DNA of 64,000 nucleotides from Komarekiella delphini-convector SJRDD-AB1. GTDB lineage: Bacteria; Cyanobacteriota; Cyanobacteriia; Cyanobacteriales; Nostocaceae. Positions 55,520-63,673 of the stretch are shown here, piece after piece. Each line of letters begins with the position of its first letter. Position 1 is the stretch's first letter. Under the pieces are notes generated by a model, which ran no database searches, was not told the origin of the DNA, and saw nothing but the letters and a program-made list of their open reading frames with translations. Location: contig NZ_VJXY01000027.1 in the NCBI RefSeq assembly GCF_014831675.1, forward strand, positions 1-64,000, read 5' to 3'. The translations under genes were made by a program, and so were the position numbers.

Positions 55520-56371
55520 GTGGAGAGTACGACCAAACGGCAACTAGTGATTATTGGAGGAGCTGAAGATAAAGAGAATGATTCCCAAATTCTCAGAGAG
55601 TTTGTGCGTCGCGCTGGTGGTACGAAGGCAAACATCGTAATTATGACAGCAGCGACAGAACTACCAAGAGAAGTGGGAGAGAATTATATAAGAGTATTTG
55701 AGCGGCTAGGAGCCGAAAATGTTCGCATCATTGACACCGAAACCCGTGAAGATGCAACTTCATCCACAGCGTTGGAAGCTATTCAAAAAGCAACTGGCGT
55801 ATTTTTTACAGGGGGCGACCAAGCTCGGATTACCAGTATCCTCAAAGACACTGAAATCGATACAGCTATTCATAAACGCTTCTCTGAAGGCATAGTTGTG
55901 GCAGGCACAAGCGCCGGGGCTGCTGTAATGCCTGATAAAATGATTGTGGAAGGGGACTCCCAGACAAACCCTCGAATTGAAGTTGTGGAAATGGGGCCTG
56001 GTCTTGGTTTCTTGCCAGGAGTAGTAATTGATCAACATTTTTCCCAGCGCGGACGTTTAGGACGCTTAATTTCAGCTTTGCTACAAGAGCCTGCTGTTTT
56101 GGGATTTGGTATTGACGAAAACACAGCTATGGTTGTTACCGATAACCAAATTGAAGTGATTGGAGAAGGTGTAGTCACGATTGTAGATGAATCAGAGGCT
56201 ACGTATAATAATCTCGGTGAAATATTGAAAGATGAGCCTTTAGCAATTTTTGGCTCAAAGCTTCATATTCTGCCAAATGGCTATAAATTTGACCTCAAAA
56301 CCCGCCAACCTATCCTAAATAACGGCACTGTGCCAGATGGCTCTGTAGCAGTTGGTTCAACTAACACCTAA
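55520..56371 (+). CDS. cphB: cyanophycinase (CphB)
   Basis: A serine-type exopeptidase that cleaves cyanophycin to beta-Asp-Arg dipeptides. It belongs to the S51 family: QLVIIGGAEDKENDSQIL at the start, FFTGGDQARITSIL, the nucleophile Ser in VVAGTSAGAAVM (residues ~128-139), and DQHFSQRGRLGRLISALL with GFGIDENTAMVV. The GTG start follows AGGAGG at 8 nt. The 283 residues are normal. Downstream there is gatB, not cphA1, so this copy is outside the classic cphB-cphA1 operon; the divergent cphA2 is the nearest cyanophycin gene. Confidence 0.93.
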   Translation: MESTTKRQLVIIGGAEDKENDSQILREFVRRAGGTKANIVIMTAATELPREVGENYIRVFERLGAENVRIIDTETREDATSSTALEAIQKATGVFFTGGDQARITSILKDTEIDTAIHKRFSEGIVVAGTSAGAAVMPDKMIVEGDSQTNPRIEVVEMGPGLGFLPGVVIDQHFSQRGRLGRLISALLQEPAVLGFGIDENTAMVVTDNQIEVIGEGVVTIVDESEATYNNLGEILKDEPLAIFGSKLHILPNGYKFDLKTRQPILNNGTVPDGSVAVGSTNT

Positions 56372-56480
56372 CCTTCAGCAGATGCATTTAAGTTAGTAGT
56401 TGATATATCTAAATTCGTGATATTCATCTCTTAAATATCCTCCCAAGCAACTCGAAAAAGGGGAATATATCCCTCTTTTC

Positions 56481-56513
56481 ACAGAATATAAGGGAGGATT
56501 ATTTATATTCTGT
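56481..56513 (+). terminator. hairpin after cphB
   Basis: ACAGAATATAA and TTATATTCTGT form a perfect 11-bp stem around an 11-nt loop about 110 nt after the cphB stop. A second imperfect stem (GAAAAAGGGG with CCCTCTTTTC) lies just before it. The remaining DNA to 56749 shows no gene. Confidence 0.5.
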
Positions 56514-56749
56514 ACAGCATACTCCTTGCTGTCTGCTTTCGCCGATAGAACTTTTCAAACTAGAGACGCAGAGAGTAGGAGTTTAGAAACCGAAAACCTA
56601 GATATTTACTCAGGAGTAGTTCCTCAATCGCTACACTAGATAAATGAAGCGAGTTGCTAAAACACTAAAGTAGCTTTGAACCTTCATTGCAACTCAGGAC
56701 ACCGCTACAATAGTACCCTAAAGCAGAATTATGCCCAAATAGCGATATT

Positions 56750-58225
56750 ATGACTTCTACTACGACTGTAAAAACTGAGTATGAAGCGATTATTGGTTTA
56801 GAAACCCATTGTCAGCTGAGTACCAACACCAAAATCTTCTCTACTAGTTCTACAGCTTTCGGTGCTGACCCTAATACTAATATCGACCCGGTTTGTATGG
56901 GTTTACCAGGGGTATTACCCGTACTTAACCAAAAAGTTCTGGAATATGCTGTTAAGGCGGGTTTGGCATTGAATTGTCAAATTGCTAAATATAGCAAATT
57001 TGACCGTAAACAGTATTTTTATCCTGATCTACCCAAAAATTACCAAATTTCTCAGTATGACCTACCAATTGCAGAGCATGGTTGGTTAGAAATTGAGTTG
57101 GTAGATGCTGAGGGAAACCCAATTCGTAAACGCATTGGAATCACGCGTTTACACATGGAAGAAGATGCGGGAAAGTTGGTACATGCAGGCAGCGATCGCC
57201 TTTCTGGTTCTACTTATTCTCTGGTAGACTACAATCGCGCAGGTATACCTTTAGTGGAAATTGTCTCTGAACCAGACTTGCGTTCGGGACTTGAAGCAGC
57301 TGAATATGCCGAAGAATTGCGCCGCATTGTGCGATATCTCGGTGTGAGTGATGGGAATATGCAAGAAGGGTCACTACGCTGTGATGTCAATATCTCCGTG
57401 CGTCCAGTGGGACGAAAGGAGTTTGGCACTAAGGTAGAAATTAAAAACATGAACTCGTTCAACGCCATTCAACGGGCGATTGACTATGAAATTGAGCGGC
57501 AAATTGCAGCGGTAGAAGCAGGCGATCGCATTATACAAGAAACTCGTCTGTGGGAAGAAGGCGCTCAACGCACAATTAGTATGCGGGTTAAAGAAGGTTC
57601 TAGTGATTACCGCTACTTCCCTGAACCAGACTTAGCACCAATTGAGGTGTCAGAAGAACAATTACAGAAGTGGCGTAGCGAACTACCAGAACTACCAGCC
57701 CAAAAACGCCATCATTATGAAAGTGAGTTGGGACTTTCAGCTTACGATGCGCGAGTCTTGACAGAAGATCGTCCTGTATCGGAATATTTTGAAGCTGCGA
57801 TCGCAGCTGGAGCAAATCCAAAAGCCGCGGCTAACTGGATTACTCAAGATATTGCCGCACACCTCAATAAGCAAAAACTTGGGATCACAGAAATTGCCCT
57901 AACTCCGATCAATCTCGCTGATGTGATCACTCGCATTGAAAAAGGCAAAATTAGCAATGCTCAAGCTAAAGAAAAACTGCCAGATTTGCTGAGTGGTATT
58001 TCTCCTGAAAAAGCTTTTGCTGGTCAGGAGTTAATCACTGATCCTAGTGTACTGGAACCTATCGTTGATGAAGTCATTGCTGCCAACCCCAAAGAACTAG
58101 AAAAGTATCGCAACGGTAACACTAATCTTAAAGGCTTCTTTGTTGGGCAAGTTTTGAAAAAGACTGGCAAACGTGCTGATCCGAAGCTGACTAACGAATT
58201 GGTAGATCAGAAATTGAATGCCTAG
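56750..58225 (+). CDS. gatB: GatB, aspartyl/glutamyl-tRNA amidotransferase subunit B
   Basis: The kinase/tRNA-binding subunit of GatCAB, which converts Glu-tRNA(Gln) to Gln-tRNA(Gln). Conserved blocks are EAIIGLETHCQLSTNTKIF, PVCMGLPGVLPVLN, KFDRKQYFYPDLPKNYQIS, RLHMEEDAGKLVHAG and NMQEGSLRCDVNISVRP in the cradle domain. The YqeY-like tail domain is present (GISPEKAFAGQELITDPS to KTGKRADPKLTNEL). The length of 491 residues is normal. It is not next to gatA or gatC, as usual in cyanobacteria. Confidence 0.96.
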   Translation: MTSTTTVKTEYEAIIGLETHCQLSTNTKIFSTSSTAFGADPNTNIDPVCMGLPGVLPVLNQKVLEYAVKAGLALNCQIAKYSKFDRKQYFYPDLPKNYQISQYDLPIAEHGWLEIELVDAEGNPIRKRIGITRLHMEEDAGKLVHAGSDRLSGSTYSLVDYNRAGIPLVEIVSEPDLRSGLEAAEYAEELRRIVRYLGVSDGNMQEGSLRCDVNISVRPVGRKEFGTKVEIKNMNSFNAIQRAIDYEIERQIAAVEAGDRIIQETRLWEEGAQRTISMRVKEGSSDYRYFPEPDLAPIEVSEEQLQKWRSELPELPAQKRHHYESELGLSAYDARVLTEDRPVSEYFEAAIAAGANPKAAANWITQDIAAHLNKQKLGITEIALTPINLADVITRIEKGKISNAQAKEKLPDLLSGISPEKAFAGQELITDPSVLEPIVDEVIAANPKELEKYRNGNTNLKGFFVGQVLKKTGKRADPKLTNELVDQKLNA

Positions 58226-58587
58226 TTTTTGGTAAAAGGGACTAGGGATTGGGGACTAGAGACTAGGGACATTTCTCTGCGTTCGCGCAGCGTGTCGCAG
58301 ACAGACGCTCCGCGTAGCTTGCTTGCTTAAGCGTAGGGGTATGACAAGCTCAGTGCATCGCTGGGAAGTGAGGAATAGGAATTAGGACTAGTACCTGGGA
58401 ACTAAATTCTTCCCAATACCCAATACCTAGTCCCCAATCCCCAATCCCCAGTCCTGGAGTTAGGCTAAAGGGTAAAAACAAGAACCTCTAAACAGGTGTT
58501 TTCCCTGTAATTTCTTCACAAAATGTTTACAAAAACAACCAAGAAGAAGGGTGACAACCCTCATGCCTAAGATGCTATACTGTGGTA
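58226..58587. repeat. inverted short tandem repeats and other dispersed repeats
   Basis: GGGATTGGGGACTA (58245-58258) and TAGTCCCCAATCCC (58428-58441) face each other across ~170 bp that contains the CGTTCGCGCAGCGT-type dispersed repeat. They could form one large hairpin after gatB. No gene is present. Confidence 0.6.
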
Positions 58588-58640
58588 AGTAGATGCACCC
58601 TGATGATCTGGAGAGCTGCCTAAGTAGCTCTCTTTTTTTT
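58551..58640 (+). ncRNA. candidate small RNA with its own promoter and terminator
   Basis: GTGACA (58551) and TATACT (58576-58581) form a -35/-10 pair at 19-nt spacing. About 30 nt downstream a strong Rho-independent terminator follows: GAGAGCT (58611-58617), loop GCCTAAGT, AGCTCTC (58626-58632), then eight T. A transcript from about 58588 to 58638 would be ~50 nt, with a single-stranded 5' part (GTAGATGCACCCTGATGATC). It lacks the ACTCCTCAC motif of Yfr1, and I do not recognise its family. Confidence 0.5.
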
Positions 58641-58717
58641 GTTTTTGTGCTGTTTAAGGTGGCATCGTCAAAAATTTGATCTTTTGGTGAGCTTCAGAGC
58701 AACTAGCTATCTTTTAT

Positions 58718-58773
58718 AAAAAAGCGTCGGGAAAACCCATTCCTTCTCGGTAGGTGATGAAAGACGCCTTTTT
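58718..58773 (+). repeat. second copy of the GTCGGGAAAACCCATTCC RNA element
   Basis: AAAAAGCGTC ... GACGCCTTTTT closes the element, with GGGAAAACCCATTCCTT and GATGAAAGACG conserved inside, as at 44406-44458. Here it looks like a bidirectional terminator (A run before, T run after). TTAACAGTCAACAG repeats follow, as they do at 44461. The rest of the gap to 59065 holds no gene. Confidence 0.6.
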
Positions 58774-59065
58774 AGGCGGTTGACGGTTAACAGTCAACAG
58801 TCAACAGTTAACATGAAATCCCATCCCCTTTTTGAGGTGAGATGAGCTTAACAGCTAGTAATTACGAATTACTAATTATGATGATGCTCTCACTGCATAC
58901 TGCTTCGTCATAAGAAAGGTAAAAAAAATTATGCTAATCGCCAATTGGTGCATTATTATTGCCATCAGTAGAAATACTTGATTAAAAAGAGTTAGCTATT
59001 TAGTAACTGAATGACTAACCTCAGCCGAATGCGCCTACCCAACCTGATAGTTGTGGGGAACAATA

Positions 59066-60307
59066 ATGACAGATTGGCAGAAAATTGATGGTGGCATCAC
59101 AGCCCCAAGAGGCTATCAGGCGGCAGGAATTACCGCAGGACTCAAACCTTCAGGGTTGCCAGATTTAGCTTTGATATTATCAGAGGTAGAAGCGATCGCA
59201 GCTGGTGTATTTACCACCAGCCAAGTTAAAGCCGCTTGTGTAGACTATTGTCGCCAACATTTACGAACCAAACATAGTGCTAGGGCGATTCTCTGCAATG
59301 CCGGACAAGCAAACGCCGCTACAGGTACTCAAGGTTGGGTTGATGCCCTAGAATCTGCTATGGCAGTAGCCCAAGCACTAAACATCCCCTCGGAATCTAT
59401 GTTATTAGCTTCCACTGGGGTAATCGGGCAACGGATTCCTATGGATAAACTCAAAGCAGGAATTCCTAAACTAGTGGCAGCACTATCAGAAACAGGCTCA
59501 GATGCCGCCGCCGGGGCGATTATCACTACAGACTTAGTAACAAAATCCATAGCCCTAGAGACAACTATAGGCGACCGCCCCGTGCGAATTGGCGGCATTG
59601 CCAAAGGTTCCGGGATGATTCATCCCAACATGGCAACCATGCTAGCATTTGTCACCTGTGATGCAGCTGTTTCACCCACCCTTTGGCAGCAGATGTTAAG
59701 TAGGGCAGCTGATAGAAGTTTCAATTCCATCACCGTTGATGGTGATACCAGCACCAACGATAGTTTAATAGCTTTAGCAAATGGTCAATCCCGCACCCCG
59801 GCAATTACCGAAATGGGGATAGAAGCGGAAAAATTAGAGGCAATGCTAACAGCAGTATGCCAGTATTTAGCCAAAGCGATCGCTCGTGATGGTGAAGGTG
59901 CAACTTGTCTCATCGAAGTGCAAGTGACTGGGGCCCACGACGAACTCTCAGCCCGCCAAATAGCTAAAACCATTGCTGGTTCATCTTTAGTTAAATCTGC
60001 AATCTTTGGACGTGACCCCAACTGGGGACGCATCGCCGCCGCTGCTGGGCGTGCAGGTGTGCCTTTTGAACAAGCAAGCTTACAAATTAAGTTGGGCAAT
60101 TTCTTAATGCTGGAAAATGGTCAACCTTTAACCTTTGACCGTGCAGCAGCAAGTGCTTACTTGAAACAAGCCGCAATGGGTGCATATCTTGAAGAAGATA
60201 CTGTGCTAATCTCCGTCAGCGTTGGCAATGGTCATGGTGAGGGAAAAGCATGGGGTTGCGACTTGAGTTATGACTACGTAAAAATTAACGCCGAGTATAC
60301 AACTTAA
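59066..60307 (+). CDS. argJ: ArgJ, bifunctional glutamate N-acetyltransferase / N-acetylglutamate synthase
   Basis: Moves the acetyl group from N-acetylornithine to glutamate in the cyclic arginine pathway. The self-cleavage site is in MIHPNMATMLAFVTCDA: the chain is cut before the Thr of ATM, which becomes the nucleophile. Other blocks are GVFTTSQVKAACVDYCRQ, ASTGVIGQRIPMDKL and FGRDPNWGRIAAAAGRAGV. The frame opens at a TTG, but ATG at 59066 follows GGGGA and begins MTDWQKIDGG (413 residues). The next gene starts 2 nt after its stop. Arginine feeds cyanophycin, whose genes lie 3 kb upstream. Confidence 0.94.
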   Translation: MTDWQKIDGGITAPRGYQAAGITAGLKPSGLPDLALILSEVEAIAAGVFTTSQVKAACVDYCRQHLRTKHSARAILCNAGQANAATGTQGWVDALESAMAVAQALNIPSESMLLASTGVIGQRIPMDKLKAGIPKLVAALSETGSDAAAGAIITTDLVTKSIALETTIGDRPVRIGGIAKGSGMIHPNMATMLAFVTCDAAVSPTLWQQMLSRAADRSFNSITVDGDTSTNDSLIALANGQSRTPAITEMGIEAEKLEAMLTAVCQYLAKAIARDGEGATCLIEVQVTGAHDELSARQIAKTIAGSSLVKSAIFGRDPNWGRIAAAAGRAGVPFEQASLQIKLGNFLMLENGQPLTFDRAAASAYLKQAAMGAYLEEDTVLISVSVGNGHGEGKAWGCDLSYDYVKINAEYTT

Positions 60308-60308
60308 A

Positions 60309-60833
60309 ATGCAACGCATTTCTGTAGTTGGTACTAGTGGTTGTGGCAAGACGACGTTGGCGAGGCAAATTTCCCAACGCCTTGCCATTCCCCATTTGGA
60401 ACTAGACTATCTGCACTGGGAACCTAATTGGGTAGAAGTACCAAATGAAGCCATGCGCGAAAGAGTTTCTCAAGCACTTTTAGGTAATAGCTGGGTAGTT
60501 GACGGTAATTACAGCATAGTACGTGATATTGTTTGGAGAAAGGCTGACACCGTTGTTTGGCTAGACTATTCTTGGCCAGTAGTTATGAGCCGGATATTAC
60601 GGCGAACACTTTCGCGGGTAGTGACACAAAAAGAAGTCTGCAATGGGAACCGTGAGACATGGCAAAAATCTTTTTTTAGCCGCGATTCTATACTTTTGTG
60701 GGCGCTGCAAACTTACAGCAAAAATCGCAGGAAATACACTTCATTATTCAAAGAATCTGAGTATAGCCATCTTCACATTGTGCATTTACAGTCACCGTCA
60801 GCGGCACAATATTGGGTATTTAGTCTAACATGA
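60309..60833 (+). CDS. P-loop kinase-like ATPase (FlaR/adenylate-kinase-like)
   Basis: A 174-residue P-loop protein of the group often annotated as DNA topology modulation protein or AAA ATPase, structurally close to adenylate and shikimate kinases. Walker A is VVGTSGCGKTTLARQI (residues 6-21). IPHLELDYLHWEPNW and WVVDGNYSIVRDIVW are the usual substrate-side motifs, and TVVWLDYSWPVVMSRILRR is the Walker-B-like strand and following helix. It starts one base after the argJ stop, so the two are almost certainly co-transcribed. The substrate is unknown. Confidence 0.75.
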   Translation: MQRISVVGTSGCGKTTLARQISQRLAIPHLELDYLHWEPNWVEVPNEAMRERVSQALLGNSWVVDGNYSIVRDIVWRKADTVVWLDYSWPVVMSRILRRTLSRVVTQKEVCNGNRETWQKSFFSRDSILLWALQTYSKNRRKYTSLFKESEYSHLHIVHLQSPSAAQYWVFSLT

Positions 60834-60890
60834 GTTTGGCGGAATAAATTGACTGTGGTGGATAGTTAAAGCTTCAATTAGGGAAATTTC

Positions 60891-61856
60891 TCATTTTGCA
60901 TCTAAACTTTGCAACGCTAACAAACCAGCACCGTAAGCAGGTTCATACCTTGGAAAAATCACTTTTACATTAGGAAACTTCTGGATAATTGATGTGGCAA
61001 ATCTGTTATGTATTTTTGCTCTACCTTGCCACACGCTTCCTATTGTGACTACTTCTAAAACAGAGCCAGGAATAAAAATTGTATCAATTACTGTAGATGT
61101 AGCTTTTACCAACTCTTTCACAGCATCGTCAATAATGATATTCGCTACTTTGTCTCCTTCGGCTGCTGCTAAATCTACAATTGGTGCTAAAGCAGCTATC
61201 TGTTTGACTCCCCATCTTCGGCGATATATTACTTCTATTAAATCTTCTATATTTGTCAGATTAAGATGTTGCTTGAAACTCTCTACAAGACTTGTTGCTA
61301 TCTCACGCCCATCATAAGCTTTTAATGCTGCTTGCATACCAGCAACAGCAATTTTATAGGCACTGCCTTCATCTCCTAAAATATACCCCCAGCCGCCAAC
61401 TCGCTTAGTATTTCCTTGATGATTTCGTCCAAGAACTATCGAACCAGTACCTACGGCAACTACAATTCCTACATTATGCCCAATTCCACCAACTAAAGCA
61501 ATCAAAGCATCATTACAAATAACAATACTAAATGATTGTAATGCCCAGATTATAGGCAAAACTTGGCTATTTTGTAACTTTTTAACTAAACCTTTTACTA
61601 CTTCGATATCTGCTAAACGGCTTATACCTGCTAAACCCAGACATATCGCTTCAATTCTTATAAATTTTGTAATTTCTACTGCCTCATTTACAGCAGAATA
61701 AATTGCAGATTCAATTGATTGTAAAGTTGCTTCAATGCCTATACTCTGATAATTAGATGGGCCTGCTTCACCGCAGCCTAGTACCTGATGCGAATCATCC
61801 ATTAACACGCAAACAGTCTTGCTACCGCCGCCATCTATTCCCAAAACATAACTCAT
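60891..61856 (-). CDS. BadF/BadG-type ASKHA kinase, probable N-acetylglucosamine kinase
   Basis: A sugar kinase of the hexokinase-actin superfamily. The phosphate-1 loop is YVLGIDGGGSKTVCVLMDD (residues ~3-21). VGIVVAVGTGSIVLGRN holds the phosphate-2 loop, GGWGYILGDEGSAYKIA the conserved sugar-kinase block, and ITSVW-like VVTIGSVWQGRAKI and EPAYGAGLLAL the adenosine side. The length of 321 residues fits GlcNAc kinases. It follows the MFS permease gene on the same strand with a 14-nt gap, which suggests uptake and phosphorylation of an amino sugar. The exact substrate is inferred from family and context. Confidence 0.78.
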   Translation of the reverse strand: MSYVLGIDGGGSKTVCVLMDDSHQVLGCGEAGPSNYQSIGIEATLQSIESAIYSAVNEAVEITKFIRIEAICLGLAGISRLADIEVVKGLVKKLQNSQVLPIIWALQSFSIVICNDALIALVGGIGHNVGIVVAVGTGSIVLGRNHQGNTKRVGGWGYILGDEGSAYKIAVAGMQAALKAYDGREIATSLVESFKQHLNLTNIEDLIEVIYRRRWGVKQIAALAPIVDLAAAEGDKVANIIIDDAVKELVKATSTVIDTIFIPGSVLEVVTIGSVWQGRAKIHNRFATSIIQKFPNVKVIFPRYEPAYGAGLLALQSLDAK

Positions 61857-61870
61857 AGACTGGATTAATA

Positions 61871-63139
61871 TTAATTATTTTGAGGCTTAGATTCTTCTTT
61901 TAAAGGAATAAAAAATAGAGCAATCATACCAGGAATAGTGAGTAAACAAACTAAGACAAAAAATAATGGATACCCAAGTGCTTTTTGCAGATAACCGCTA
62001 ACCAATCCTGGAAGCATCATACCTAAAGCCATAATGCCAGTAGATATAGCAAAATGAGAAGTTTTATATTCGCCGTGGCAAATATACATTAAATAAACAC
62101 TAAAAGCTGTAAACCCAACACCATATCCGAATTGCTCTAAAGAAACCAAAGGATACACTAATGTAAGTGAAGGTTTGGTGTAAGCCATGTATACATAGAA
62201 CACGTCAGGTAGATTCAATGCTAAAGCCATAGGGAATAAGCATTTTTTTAATCCATATTTAGAAATCAGTAATCCTCCTAAAATCCCACCGCAAATCAAG
62301 GAAATTACTCCAAATGTTCCGTAAACTAATCCAACATCTGATGTTGATAGACCTAAACCACCTACTTCTGGTTTGTCCAATAAAAATAAAGAAGCTATCT
62401 TGACAAGCATTGCTTCACCAAGTCGGTAAAGTAAGATGAATGCTAGGATAGCTGTAATTTTAGGTTGAGTAAAATATGAAGTAATAATTGACCAAAACGG
62501 TATCTTTTCTGTAAATTGTGATTGTCGTTGATGATCTAACTCAGGTACAGGTAAAATTAGACGGTGGAAGACAAAAATTATTGCTAAAATTAAAGCTGAG
62601 AAGCCAATAGCTAGAGTCCAGCTTAAAGGAATGTTGTTGAGATATATCTCAAGCTGACCAGCTAAAACTACTAAAAGTCCAGAGCCAAAGATAACAGCAA
62701 GTCTATAAAAAAGTGAGCGAATACCAACAAAAAAGGCTTGTTGTTCTGGGCTTAAAGCTAGTAGATAAAATCCATCTGTAGCAATATCATAAGTTGCAGA
62801 AATAAATGCTCCTATTGTCAATGTGGCAAGGGAGATGAAAAAGAAATTTGGCAGTTGTAAGCAAAAGGCTACTAAACCTAAACAGCAGAATGTGGCAAAT
62901 TGGGTATAAAGTATCCATTTGCGTTTGGTAGAGTAGATATCAACAATTGGGCCCCAAAACATTTTAATGACCCAGGGTAGGTAAAGGAAACTTGTCCATA
63001 AGGCGATTTGAGTGTTATCTATTCCTAGTTTTTTGTAGAAGATAACGGAAACTGTGTTGATGATGATGTAAGGTATGCCGGAGGCGAAGTATAGGGTAGG
63101 GATGAAAGTAAAAGGGGTAGAGGTTGTTTGATGTTTCAT
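61871..63139 (-). CDS. MFS permease, AmpG-like
   Basis: A twelve-helix major facilitator, related in its N-terminal half to AmpG muropeptide and acetyl-CoA (PAT) transporters: YFASGIPYIIINTVSVIF, LWTSFLYLPWVIKMFWGP and IVDIYSTKRKWILYTQ. The upstream frame runs into the neighbouring element and encodes unlikely sequence, so ATG at 63139 (MKHQTTSTPFTFIP) is chosen, giving 422 residues, normal for the family. With the downstream BadF-type kinase it forms a two-gene unit that could recover cell-wall sugars (inference). The GxxExxY element ends 4 nt upstream of its start, so its promoter may have been displaced. Confidence 0.8.
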   Translation of the reverse strand: MKHQTTSTPFTFIPTLYFASGIPYIIINTVSVIFYKKLGIDNTQIALWTSFLYLPWVIKMFWGPIVDIYSTKRKWILYTQFATFCCLGLVAFCLQLPNFFFISLATLTIGAFISATYDIATDGFYLLALSPEQQAFFVGIRSLFYRLAVIFGSGLLVVLAGQLEIYLNNIPLSWTLAIGFSALILAIIFVFHRLILPVPELDHQRQSQFTEKIPFWSIITSYFTQPKITAILAFILLYRLGEAMLVKIASLFLLDKPEVGGLGLSTSDVGLVYGTFGVISLICGGILGGLLISKYGLKKCLFPMALALNLPDVFYVYMAYTKPSLTLVYPLVSLEQFGYGVGFTAFSVYLMYICHGEYKTSHFAISTGIMALGMMLPGLVSGYLQKALGYPLFFVLVCLLTIPGMIALFFIPLKEESKPQNN

Positions 63140-63143
63140 GGAT

Positions 63144-63614
63144 TTATTTAACGAACCGCCAAGACGCCAAGGACGCCAAGAGAAGATTAATAAGAGAGGA
63201 TAATACGTTTGATGCCGTCTTTGAGGAGGGGACGTTAAAGTTAATGAGGAGAGCAAGGGGGTAATTAGTCATTTTAAGGTAGGAGAGGACTTGAGCTTCA
63301 TGGACAGGAGCTAGGTTCTGGACAGCTTTTAATTCCAAAATTAGACAATCGGCAACCAGAAAGTCTAATCTACCCTTGCCTACTTCATGTCCTTTGTAAT
63401 TCACTGTTACCCACTTCTCAACCGTATGAGGTATCCCGCATCTGAAAAATTCTATAATTAGCGCCTCCTTATACACCTCCTCCAAAAACCCTGGCCCTAA
63501 TACCCGGTGCACCTCAATCGCTGCCCCAATCACAGCATAGGCGAGTCTATCCACCTCCTCACTTGGCTCTCTTCTCTTGGCGTCCTTGGCGTCTTGGCGG
63601 TTCGTTCCCATCAA
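63144..63614 (-). CDS. GxxExxY family protein (PD-(D/E)XK nuclease-like)
   Basis: A 156-residue member of the GxxExxY family, named for the motif here seen as GPGFLEEVYKEAL (residues ~40-52). Downstream, GRLDFLVADCLILELKAV has the D...ExK pattern of PD-(D/E)XK nucleases, with Asp and Glu-Leu-Lys intact. The role of the family is not known to me. The first and last dozen residues (NRQDAKDAKRRE; ASLASWRF) are translated from the 37-bp terminal inverted repeats, so gene and element are the same unit. An internal ATG near VDRLAYAVIGA does not exist, so the repeat-encoded start is probably used. Confidence 0.82.
   Translation of the reverse strand: MMGTNRQDAKDAKRREPSEEVDRLAYAVIGAAIEVHRVLGPGFLEEVYKEALIIEFFRCGIPHTVEKWVTVNYKGHEVGKGRLDFLVADCLILELKAVQNLAPVHEAQVLSYLKMTNYPLALLINFNVPSSKTASNVLSSLINLLLASLASWRFVK
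63150..63606. mobile_element. 457-bp element with perfect 37-bp terminal inverted repeats carrying the GxxExxY gene
   Basis: Left end 63150-63186 starts AACGAACCGCCAAGACGCC and ends AAGAGAAGA; right end 63570-63606 is its exact reverse complement (TCTTCTCTTGGCGTC to GGTTCGTT). Within each end GACGCCAAG occurs in tandem. A degenerate lone end lies at 8134-8184. There is no transposase and no target duplication that I can see. It resembles a non-autonomous or REP-like element that has captured, or is defined by, this gene. Confidence 0.75.
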
Positions 63615-63673
63615 ACCCTCTCCAACCCTGTGGCAAAATTTATTAGAGTCCTTCCATAGTTAGTTTGCCCCGC

